The notes under the pieces are model-generated. The model was not told where the DNA came from, did not search any database, and saw nothing but the letters and a program-made list of their open reading frames with translations. DNA of 27,010 nucleotides from an uncultured Eubacteriales bacterium. GTDB taxonomy: Bacteria; Bacillota; Clostridia; Christensenellales; Borkfalkiaceae. The stretch spans positions 1-27,010 of the forward strand of contig CAJLXC010000015.1 in the NCBI GenBank assembly GCA_905210545.1, written 5' to 3'. Numbering within the stretch: position 1 is the stretch's first letter; each line of letters begins with the position of its first letter. Positions 7,194 through 13,711 of the stretch are shown piece after piece. Both the position numbers and the translations under genes were made by a program.

Positions 7194-8019
7194 TTTTAAT
7201 TTTCTCCGCAAGTCTTATATAATCTTCGGCAGACAGCGTTTCGCCGCGGGCGGTAAGCGATATTCCCGCCGAATTAAGAACGCTTTCAGCTTCCGTTCTG
7301 TTCATTTTATAAAAATTTATAAGGTTGTTGACGAGCATTTTTCTTCTGCCGGAAAAACCCGCCCTTACCGCTTCTCTGACGGCGGAAAAATCCGCGCGTT
7401 TGTTTTTTTCGGGATCTAAATCTATTTTAACGACCGCCGAGTCCACGTTGGGCGCGGGCGTAAATTTTTCTCTCGGAACGAACTTTACTATTTCCGCGCC
7501 GCCGCGAAGATTTATCCCCACCGTTATCGCGCCGTAATCGGGCGTTGCGGGTTTTGCGGCGAACCGCCTTGCGACTTCTTCCTGCACCATAACGGACATG
7601 GAAACGAGATTGCGAGACTCCTCCAAAAAACGCATTACTATGGGCGTAGTGATATAATACGGCAGGTTTGCGACGATTTTATACTTGCCGCCCGCGAGCT
7701 TTTCTATATCCGAAAGGCGTTCTTTCATAACGTCCTTGTAGACCACGGTCACGTTTTTAAATTCTCTTAAAACGTCCGAAAGAAGCGGCTTTAACGACGA
7801 GTCTATCTCGTACCCTATCACCTTTTTGGCACGGCGGCAAAGCGCGCGCGTGAGAGTACCCGCGCCGCAGCCTATTTCTATAACGGTATCTTCCTCGCAG
7901 ACGCCCGCGCTTTCCGCAATTTCGGAAAGAAGCGTTTCGTCCGACAAAAAGTTCTGCCCGAACGCTTTTTTAAACGATATTCCGTAACCGGACAACAGCT
8001 TTCTTAAATCTTTTTCCAT
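7180..8019 (-). CDS. rsmA: 16S rRNA (adenine1518-N6/adenine1519-N6)-dimethyltransferase
   Basis: RsmA (KsgA) dimethylates two adjacent adenines in helix 45 of 16S rRNA late in 30S assembly, using S-adenosylmethionine. At 279 residues it is full length. It shows the GQNFL N-terminal motif (21-25), SAM motif I EIGCGAGTLT (48-57), the acidic motif II YEIDSSL, and the catalytic NLPYY (118-122). AAGG lies 6 nt before the ATG. A GC-rich hairpin and several inverted repeats occupy the 146 bp upstream. Loss of this enzyme in other bacteria gives kasugamycin resistance. Confidence 0.96.
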   Translation of the reverse strand: MEKDLRKLLSGYGISFKKAFGQNFLSDETLLSEIAESAGVCEEDTVIEIGCGAGTLTRALCRRAKKVIGYEIDSSLKPLLSDVLREFKNVTVVYKDVMKERLSDIEKLAGGKYKIVANLPYYITTPIVMRFLEESRNLVSMSVMVQEEVARRFAAKPATPDYGAITVGINLRGGAEIVKFVPREKFTPAPNVDSAVVKIDLDPEKNKRADFSAVREAVRAGFSGRRKMLVNNLINFYKMNRTEAESVLNSAGISLTARGETLSAEDYIRLAEKIKNAKR

Positions 8020-8033
8020 AATTTACCTTATAA

Positions 8034-8061
8034 CCCCGCGCATAATTATCTGCGCGCGGGG
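8034..8061. repeat. GC-rich hairpin in front of rsmA
   Basis: CCCCGCGC (8034-8041) pairs with GCGCGGGG (8054-8061) across a 12-nt AT-rich loop. On the minus strand it ends about 14 nt before the rsmA start, with no T-tract, so it is not a terminator for that strand. It could affect translation of rsmA. Confidence 0.5.
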
Positions 8062-8073
8062 CATTATAATAGC

Positions 8074-8115
8074 GTAAAGAGAAATTCTTTACTAATCGAT
8101 CATTTTACAAATGAT
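8074..8115. repeat. Two adjacent inverted repeats upstream of rsmA
   Basis: GTAAAGA (8074-8080) pairs with TCTTTAC (8086-8092), and ATCATTT (8099-8105) pairs with AAATGAT (8109-8115). Both are perfect 7-bp arms with short centres. A TATAAT on the minus strand (8068-8063) follows the first, without a good -35 box. They may be protein-binding sites for an rsmA promoter; no more can be said. Confidence 0.35.
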
Positions 8116-8127
8116 TAAATAAACGGG

Positions 8128-8160
8128 AAACGAAACCGCGGCGGTTTCGTTTTCTTTTTT
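8128..8160. terminator. Hairpin after tatD, probable terminator
   Basis: AAACGAAACCG (8128-8138) pairs with CGGTTTCGTTT (8142-8152) around loop CGG. It lies 14 bp beyond the tatD stop. On the minus strand the following T-run is interrupted (CCCGTTTATTT); on plus it is TTCTTTTTT, but no plus gene ends here. It is most likely the end of metG-tatD. Confidence 0.55.
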
Positions 8161-8165
8161 CGTTA

Positions 8166-8939
8166 TTATTTAAGCTTATAAAAAAGAGTTTTTGCGTTGC
8201 GCATCACGTTTTCCGCTATTATATTTTCGTCGGTTTTGCGAAGCTCCGCAAGTTTTTTCACGATATGCGGGATATTTTTCGGTGTGTTTACCGTGCCGCG
8301 CACGGGTTCGGGCGCAAGGTACGGACTGTCCGTTTCGGTAAGAATCATATCGTCCGGAACGAACGCGGCGACCTCTAACGCGCTGCGCGCGTTTTTAAAC
8401 GTAAGCGTGCCGCCGAAAGAAATATACATACCTAATTTAAGCATTTCCGCGGCGATTTCTCTGCTGCCGGAAAAACAATGCATAACGCCGCCGTAAGAAA
8501 GCTTGCTTTTGTTCTGTTTCAATATTTCCAACGCGTCGCCCGTAGCGTCGCGCACGTGAACGTTTATCGGCAATTTGTTTTCGTAAGCGATTTCTATCTG
8601 CCGCGCGAATATTTCTTTCTGCTCTTCTTTATTGTCTTTTTTCCGGTAATAATCGAGACCTATCTCGCCCACGGCAACGCATTTTTCGTGTTTTAAAAGT
8701 CCGATAATCGTTTCTTCGGCTTTCGCGTCGTATCTTTCTATATCCATCGGGTGAAAACCGGCAGCGAAATACACGCAGGGAAATTTCTCCGCCTGCTCTT
8801 TTACGAGCAGAGAAGAAGCTTCGTCGCAGCCTATGTCGATAACCCTTTCAACCCCCGCGTCGAGAAAACCGTTCACGACGTTTTCGAGATCGTTTTTCAG
8901 CTTTTCGTCGTCTAAATGACAGTGCGTGTCTATATACAT
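8166..8939 (-). CDS. tatD: TatD family metal-dependent hydrolase
   Basis: TatD proteins are TIM-barrel metallohydrolases with DNase activity (3'-5' exonuclease or AP-type) in characterised members. The 257-residue length is typical. Visible family motifs are DTHCHLDDE at the N-terminus, AAGFHPMD, VGEIGLDYYR, the HVRDA and MHCFSGS metal-site histidines, and LTETDSPYLAPEP near the C-terminus. The ATG at 8939 overlaps the metG stop by one base (TGATG), so the two genes are coupled. Starting further upstream would add 36 arginine-rich residues read out of frame from metG. The metG-tatD pairing is conserved in Firmicutes. Confidence 0.94.
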   Translation of the reverse strand: MYIDTHCHLDDEKLKNDLENVVNGFLDAGVERVIDIGCDEASSLLVKEQAEKFPCVYFAAGFHPMDIERYDAKAEETIIGLLKHEKCVAVGEIGLDYYRKKDNKEEQKEIFARQIEIAYENKLPINVHVRDATGDALEILKQNKSKLSYGGVMHCFSGSREIAAEMLKLGMYISFGGTLTFKNARSALEVAAFVPDDMILTETDSPYLAPEPVRGTVNTPKNIPHIVKKLAELRKTDENIIAENVMRNAKTLFYKLK

Positions 8940-10888
8940 CAGAATATCTCGCTGCCGTCTTCTACGTCGTGTTCGGGCGTAAGGAACGCGATATCGCCTT
9001 CCGCGTTTTCGGCGCAGACGATCATTCCCTGACTTTCTATACCGCAAAGCTTTACGGGCTTTAAGTTGGTTATCATCGCGAGCTTTTTGCCCACCAGATA
9101 TTCCGGCTGATATTTAAGCGCGATACCCGAAACGACCGTTCTTTCTTCTTCTCCGATTTTAACGGTAAGTTTTAAAAGCTTTTTGCTCTTTTCAACCTTT
9201 TCGCAAGCGATAACCTTGGCTATTTTAAGCTGAACCTTTTCAAAATCTTCTATCCCGATTACGGGTTTTTCTTTGTTTTCTTCCATTTCCTTTTTCTCTT
9301 CTCCCGCTTGTTTTTTGCGTTCGTTTATCATCGCCTCGACCTTTTCTATAACCGCCGCCCCGTCTATTCTCGCGAACAACATTTCGGGAGTTTTGCTCAC
9401 GGTTATTACGTCCGCTTTGCCGAAGCTTTGACAGTCTTCGAACGAGCGAAGCTTTTCACCGAACTGCGCGGCGGCTTTTGCCGCGGTATCGGGCATAAAA
9501 GGCTCTAACAGAGAAACGCCCGTAACGACGCTTTCCGCAAGCTCGTAAAGAACCGTTTCGAGCCGACCTTTTTTACTCTCGTCTTTGGCGAGAATCCAGG
9601 GCGCGGTTTCGTCTATAAACTTATTCGCGCGGCGGAACACCGCGAAAATCTCCGCAAGCGCGTCGGAAATTTTATATTCCTCCGTTTTGGCGGCGACTTT
9701 GGCGTAAGCGGAAGAAACGGTTTTCACGAGATCTTCGTCTACGGCTTCTTTAACGCCCTTATCGGAAACGCTCCCGCCGAAATATTTGTTTATCATCGCA
9801 ACGGTGCGACTTACGAGATTGCCGAGCACGTTTGCGAGATCGGAGTTTATCGTGTCTATAACCGAATTCCAGGAAATAAGACCGTCGTTATCCTGCGGCA
9901 TTGCGGTAAGCACGTAATATCTCACCGCGTCCCTGCCGAAAAACGACACGAGGTCGTCCGCGTAAATAACGTTGCCTTTTGACTTGCTCATTTTGCCGCC
10001 TTCCTGCAAAAGCCAGCCGTGCCCGTAAACCTTTTTAGGCAAAGGAAGCCCCAGCGCCATAAGGAAAATCGGCCAGTAAATAACGTGGAATCTTATAATG
10101 TCCTTGCCTATGATATGCACGTCTGCGGGCCACAGCTTGTTAAACCTTTCGGAAGAATTTCCGTCGGCGTCGTAACCTATCCCCGTTATATAGTTTGTAA
10201 GCGCGTCAAGCCAGACGTAAACCACGTGTCTCGAATCGAAATCGACGGGTATACCCCACTTGAACGAGCTTCTCGACACGCAAAGATCCTGAAGTCCGGG
10301 CTTTAAGAAGTTGTTTATCATCTCGTTTTTGCGTGAAACGGGTACGATAAAATCGGGGTTATCTTCGTAATACTTAATAAGTCTGTCGGCATATTTGCTC
10401 ATTCTGAAAAAATACGCTTCTTCTTTGGCTTTAACGACGGGTCTGCCGCAATCGGGACATTTGCCGTCTGCGAGCTGACTTTCCGTCCAGAAGCTTTCGC
10501 ACGGAGTGCAATACCACCCTTCGTAAGAGCCTTTATAAATATCGCCCTGCTCGTAAAGCTTGCGGAATATTTTCTGAACCTGCTTCTCGTGATCTTCGTC
10601 CGTGGTGCGAATGAATTTATCGTAAGAAACGCCTACTAAGTCCCACAATCTTTTGATTTCGGCAGCGACCTCGTCTACGAATTGTTTGGGAGTTTTGCCC
10701 GCGGCTTTGGCTTTTTCTTCTATTTTCTGACCGTGTTCGTCCGTACCCGTCTGCAAAAACACGTCGTAACCCTGTTTGCGTTTGAATCTCGCGACGGAAT
10801 CCGCGAGAATCGCTTCGTAAGTGTTGCCGATGTGCGGCTTGCCGGACGCATAGGCAATGGCTGTGGTCATATAAAACTTTTCTTTCAC
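8939..10888 (-). CDS. metG: Methionyl-tRNA synthetase
   Basis: It charges tRNA-Met, including initiator tRNA, in the cytoplasm. The 649 residues comprise a class-I Rossmann catalytic core, a zinc knuckle (Cys127/130/144/147), the KMSKSKGN loop, an anticodon-binding helical domain, and a C-terminal OB-fold tRNA-binding domain (about 544-649). The HIGH signature reads HIGN (19-22). The start codon is GTG, preceded by GAGG at 8 nt; it gives the family N-terminus KEKFYMTTAIAY. The predicted leader of about 26 nt leaves no room for a T-box or SAM riboswitch. It is followed by tatD. Confidence 0.97.
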   Translation of the reverse strand: MKEKFYMTTAIAYASGKPHIGNTYEAILADSVARFKRKQGYDVFLQTGTDEHGQKIEEKAKAAGKTPKQFVDEVAAEIKRLWDLVGVSYDKFIRTTDEDHEKQVQKIFRKLYEQGDIYKGSYEGWYCTPCESFWTESQLADGKCPDCGRPVVKAKEEAYFFRMSKYADRLIKYYEDNPDFIVPVSRKNEMINNFLKPGLQDLCVSRSSFKWGIPVDFDSRHVVYVWLDALTNYITGIGYDADGNSSERFNKLWPADVHIIGKDIIRFHVIYWPIFLMALGLPLPKKVYGHGWLLQEGGKMSKSKGNVIYADDLVSFFGRDAVRYYVLTAMPQDNDGLISWNSVIDTINSDLANVLGNLVSRTVAMINKYFGGSVSDKGVKEAVDEDLVKTVSSAYAKVAAKTEEYKISDALAEIFAVFRRANKFIDETAPWILAKDESKKGRLETVLYELAESVVTGVSLLEPFMPDTAAKAAAQFGEKLRSFEDCQSFGKADVITVSKTPEMLFARIDGAAVIEKVEAMINERKKQAGEEKKEMEENKEKPVIGIEDFEKVQLKIAKVIACEKVEKSKKLLKLTVKIGEEERTVVSGIALKYQPEYLVGKKLAMITNLKPVKLCGIESQGMIVCAENAEGDIAFLTPEHDVEDGSEIF

Positions 10889-10920
10889 TTTTTACGCCTC
10901 TTTAATAACCGTTTTATAGT

Positions 10921-10949
10921 ATTTTACCACAATTTTATTTCATATTCAA
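10921..10949 (-). promoter_or_regulatory. Promoter of metG-tatD
   Basis: On minus, TTGAAT (10949-10944) lies 17 nt before TAAAAT (10926-10921), with an extended -10 TG one base upstream. The start is expected near 10914. Confidence 0.65.
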
Positions 10950-10968
10950 GGATAATCGCTCATAAAGT
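10940..10968 (+). promoter_or_regulatory. Candidate sigma-E-type sporulation promoter of spmAB
   Basis: TCATATTC (10940-10947), 13 nt, then CATAAAGT (10961-10968) resembles the mother-cell sigma-E consensus KMATATTT / CATACAnT known from Bacillus. Transcription would begin at about the ATG of spmA (10975). It overlaps the -35 region of the divergent metG promoter. Confidence 0.45.
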
Positions 10969-10974
10969 TTTATT

Positions 10975-11538
10975 ATGAACGTTATTTTCGGAGCGGTACT
11001 CATTATTTCCACCGCGCTTTTAGTATTTTATAACCCGGAAGGGGTTCTTTCTGCTTTTCTTTCCGGCGGCGAAAAAGCTCTGTCTCTCACCGCTAAAATG
11101 CTCGTGGTTTACGCGGTATGGCTCGGCGTTTTTAAGATTATGGAAAGAACGGGCTTGTCGGACAAACTTGCAAAGATGCTAAAACCCGCAAACCGCCTGC
11201 TGTTCGGAGAGCTGCCCGACGGCGCGAACAACTATATGTCGCTGAATATTTCCGCAAACGTTCTCGGTATGAGCGGAGCGACAACGCCGATGGGCATAAA
11301 GGCGATACGCGAGCTTGACAAATACCCCGATACGGATTACGCCGTCACTATGTTTTTCGTAATAAACGCCACGAGCGTACAGCTCATACCGTCTTCCGTA
11401 CTCGCTTTGAGAACGCAGATGGGTTCGGCTTCTCCGTCGGATATAATTCTGCCCACCGTTCTCGCGACGCTTTTGTCGAGCGTGATAGGCGTGCTTCTCG
11501 TAAAAATCTTCGTGAGAAAAGGCAAACGCAATGTCTGA
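10975..11538 (+). CDS. spmA: Spore maturation protein A
   Basis: SpmA and SpmB are membrane proteins of the nucleoside-recognition (Gate) family, needed for proper dehydration of the spore core in Bacillus and Clostridium. The 187-residue sequence has several hydrophobic helices (near 4-22, 38-58, 118-140 and 158-180). It shows the family segment MSGATTPMGIKAIRELDKY (about 99-117), equivalent to the NAATPLGIKAM region of Bacillus SpmA. No Shine-Dalgarno site is visible before the ATG; the only purine-rich run lies about 20 nt away. It overlaps spmB by 8 bp. Its presence indicates an endospore former. Confidence 0.92.
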   Translation: MNVIFGAVLIISTALLVFYNPEGVLSAFLSGGEKALSLTAKMLVVYAVWLGVFKIMERTGLSDKLAKMLKPANRLLFGELPDGANNYMSLNISANVLGMSGATTPMGIKAIRELDKYPDTDYAVTMFFVINATSVQLIPSSVLALRTQMGSASPSDIILPTVLATLLSSVIGVLLVKIFVRKGKRNV

Positions 11539-12037
11539 ATATTTTATTCCGATACTTTTTCTGCTTATATTCGTTTACGGCGCGATAAAAAAGGTCAAGC
11601 CTTACGACGCGTTTACGGAAGGCGCGAAATCTGCCCTGCCTTTCGCGGCGTCCGTCTTTCCGTTTCTCGTGAGTATCTTCGCGCTGACGGAGCTTTTTGA
11701 AATAAGCGGTTTATCCGCGATGCTGACAAAGCTTTTATCGCCCGTTTTCGGGATTTTCGGCATACCGGACGAGCTTACGCCGCTCGTTCTCGTAAAACCC
11801 TTTTCGGGTAGCGGCTCGCTCGCGCTGCTTTCCGAAATCTTCACCGAATACGGCGCGGACAGCTATCTCGCACGAGCGGCGTGCGTGATTTACGGTTCGT
11901 CCGAAACGGTGTTTTATATCGCCGCCGTATACTTTGCGGGTGCTAAAAAACGCAAGCTGCTAACGCCCGTGATAATATCGCTCGCCGCGTCGTTCGCTTC
12001 CTGCGTGTTCGCGTGCTTTATATGCAGAATTATGTAA
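11531..12037 (+). CDS. spmB: Spore maturation protein B
   Basis: This is the partner of SpmA in spore core dehydration. The 168-residue integral membrane protein has the SpmB signatures VKPFSGSGSLALLSEIF and YGSSETVFYIAAVYFA, with hydrophobic helices at both ends. It starts inside the last codons of spmA (8-bp overlap), so the two are coupled and probably made in stoichiometric amounts. In Bacillus the pair is followed by or linked to dacB; here nothing sporulation-related follows. Confidence 0.92.
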   Translation: MSEYFIPILFLLIFVYGAIKKVKPYDAFTEGAKSALPFAASVFPFLVSIFALTELFEISGLSAMLTKLLSPVFGIFGIPDELTPLVLVKPFSGSGSLALLSEIFTEYGADSYLARAACVIYGSSETVFYIAAVYFAGAKKRKLLTPVIISLAASFASCVFACFICRIM

Positions 12038-12116
12038 AACCGCTTTTATTCTTATCGTTTGCCGCGTTTTCGTCGGCTTAAAAAAGTAACGCGCGTAACT
12101 CGTCTCGCGGCAAAAA

Positions 12117-12142
12117 GGAGGGGCGCAAAACTGCGCCCCTCC
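12117..12142. terminator. Strong intrinsic terminator, mainly for the minus-strand run
   Basis: GGAGGGGCGCA (12117-12127) pairs perfectly with TGCGCCCCTCC (12132-12142) around loop AAAC. The minus reading is followed directly by TTTTTG, closing the long minus-strand run. The plus reading is followed by a less regular T-rich stretch and may also stop spmAB transcripts. Confidence 0.85.
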
Positions 12143-12165
12143 GTTGATCTTTATTGTTTTTGCGA

Positions 12166-12236
12166 TTATTTCGCGTCGTCCGGCTTATCATCTGAAACCG
12201 GATCGAAATCGCCCTGCTTATGAACTTTAAATCGAA
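12166..12236 (-). other. Open in-frame extension beyond the TIM-barrel stop
   Basis: One frame behind (-1) the TIM-barrel gene, the minus strand stays open through its stop. It encodes LIRFKVHKQGDFD then PVSDDKPDDAK before a TAA at 12168-12166. It has no start codon of its own. A T6 run lies directly in front of the TIM-barrel stop, so one extra base or a -1 slip would fuse this tail to that protein. It may be a read-through extension or a decayed gene end. Confidence 0.35.
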
Positions 12237-13031
12237 TTAAAAAATTCTTTCTTTAAGATTATCGAGATAATAAAGCGATTCGTATAATTCGGAAAGCTCT
12301 TTAAAATCGCTCTGATACGCTTCGATTAAAATCGCGCCGTCAAACCCGACGTCTTTTAATCTTCTGAATACGTCCGCAAAGTCGGTTACGCCCTTTCCCG
12401 GCAAACACATTCTGCCGTTTTCGTCTATATCGGAAAGATGCGCCGTGACCATATCCGAACCCATCTCTTCTATCAGCTTGTCGTAAGGCAAATCGGAACG
12501 CCTTGCCTGCTTTATATCGAAAGTCGCTTTAAGTCCTTTAGTTCTCTTTCTCAACTCGTCGAAAAAGCCCAAGCGGTTATAATACGACCACTGAACGTTT
12601 TCGTAAGCGAGAGAAACGCCGTATTTTGCGCAAAGGTCTATTATTCTCTGCGTGATTTGCGCGTGCCTTTCTATATCGGGAGGCGCGGAAAACTTTTTGA
12701 ATACCGCTGCGCCGTGAAAGGTGTAATCCTCCGCGCCGAGCCGCTTTGCCGCCTTCATAGTGCGTTCTAAAAGCAAAAAAGAGTCTTTCTGAGCGCGTTC
12801 GTTAAGACTATATAGCTGCGGCTCGAACTGCGTGGTGAGAACGTGAACGGAATGGACTTTTATATCGCCTTTCCGTTTATTTAAAAGCTTAGCGAATTTT
12901 TCGTTATATTCGCAATACGATTCGAGAAAAACCTCCGCCGTTTCTACGCCGCTTTCGTTCAGCTCTTTCAGCGCGTCTTCCGTTTTAAAGCGACCGAACA
13001 GCGATGCGGTCGATATCCCCGTTTTAACCAT
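12237..13031 (-). CDS. Sugar phosphate isomerase/epimerase-like TIM-barrel protein
   Basis: This 264-residue protein has the xylose-isomerase-like / AP-endonuclease-2 TIM-barrel pattern. Likely metal ligands are the Glu in LAYENVQW, the Asp in TFDIKQA, the His in TAHLSDID, and the Glu near the C-terminus in ILIEAYQ. Relatives isomerise or epimerise sugars or inositol derivatives; the substrate here cannot be predicted. There is no strong ribosome-binding site (AGAG directly before the ATG). It follows hpf by 59 bp and is the last gene before the terminator at 12117-12142. The stop codon is preceded by a T6 run, with an open tail beyond it. Confidence 0.8.
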   Translation of the reverse strand: MVKTGISTASLFGRFKTEDALKELNESGVETAEVFLESYCEYNEKFAKLLNKRKGDIKVHSVHVLTTQFEPQLYSLNERAQKDSFLLLERTMKAAKRLGAEDYTFHGAAVFKKFSAPPDIERHAQITQRIIDLCAKYGVSLAYENVQWSYYNRLGFFDELRKRTKGLKATFDIKQARRSDLPYDKLIEEMGSDMVTAHLSDIDENGRMCLPGKGVTDFADVFRRLKDVGFDGAILIEAYQSDFKELSELYESLYYLDNLKERIF

Positions 13032-13090
13032 CTCTAATATAACCCTGCCTCGGGTTTAAGCCTTTTACGTTTTAAGTTTTTCGCCCGATT

Positions 13091-13624
13091 TCAGATTTCG
13101 GGTTCTATAAGACCCACGTCGCCGTCGTTTCTTAAATACAAAACCTGAACGGTGTTGGTTTTAGCTTCTAAAAAGACGTAAAAAGAGTGACCTAAAAGTT
13201 CCATCTCTTCCTGCGCTTCTTTTACGGTCATGGGAGAAAGTCTGAACTTCTTTTCTTTTACGAGGTTGTATTTCTTTTCTTCCGTCTTTTTCTCTTCGTC
13301 GTATTCGGCAACCCCGACAAAAGCCGTGTTCTTGTTGTGTTTGTCGAATCTCGTGCGGTATTTTCTGATCTGCCCCTCGAGCTTGGGCAGAACCGCGTCT
13401 AACGTATCGTAAAAATTATCGCCGGAAGCGGTAGCCCTTACGAATTTTCCGCAATAGTCGAGCATAACTTCCGTCGTCAGAGAGGACGCTTGCTTTTTAA
13501 AACTCACCTTTGCGGTCGCTTCTTCGTCGCCGAAATATTTGTCCAACTTGTCGAGCTTTTGCCCGGTGATTCTTTTAAGCTTGTCGCTTGCTTCGCAGTT
13601 TCTTATCGTGTAGTCTATCTTCAT
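13091..13624 (-). CDS. hpf: Long-form ribosome hibernation promoting factor
   Basis: HPF binds the decoding centre of idle ribosomes and, in the long form, joins two 70S particles into translationally silent 100S dimers. The 177 residues split into an N-terminal S30AE/YfiA domain (about 1-100), a charged linker, and the C-terminal dimerisation domain (about 122-177, with SPMTVKEAQEEMELLGHSFYVF). A perfect AAGGAGG lies 6 nt before the ATG, one of the strongest ribosome sites in the window. It lies 87 bp downstream of clpC. I could not find a convincing stress-sigma promoter in that gap. Confidence 0.95.
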   Translation of the reverse strand: MKIDYTIRNCEASDKLKRITGQKLDKLDKYFGDEEATAKVSFKKQASSLTTEVMLDYCGKFVRATASGDNFYDTLDAVLPKLEGQIRKYRTRFDKHNKNTAFVGVAEYDEEKKTEEKKYNLVKEKKFRLSPMTVKEAQEEMELLGHSFYVFLEAKTNTVQVLYLRNDGDVGLIEPEI

Positions 13625-13711
13625 AATGATCCTCCTTATATAATAATACGCCGCGCCTTTATAAAAACCCTTTTACCGGTACGAAATTTTATCGGAATTT
13701 TTCTATATTTT

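Noticed and set aside
7194..7211. TTG start for RdgB six codons upstream
   Set aside because: The ATG at 7193 has GGAG 10 nt upstream and gives the expected N-terminus.
8940..9047. N-terminal extension of TatD by 36 residues
   Set aside because: The extension is arginine-rich out-of-frame sequence from metG. The ATG at 8939 gives the normal TatD N-terminus and a TGATG coupling.
10889..10914. T-box or SAM riboswitch before metG
   Set aside because: The proposed promoter leaves a leader of only about 26 nt, and no T-box sequence is present.
13625..13711. Stress-sigma promoter for hpf between clpC and hpf
   Set aside because: GTTTTT and GCGTAT loosely recall a sigma-B promoter, but the spacing is about 11 nt and the matches are poor.
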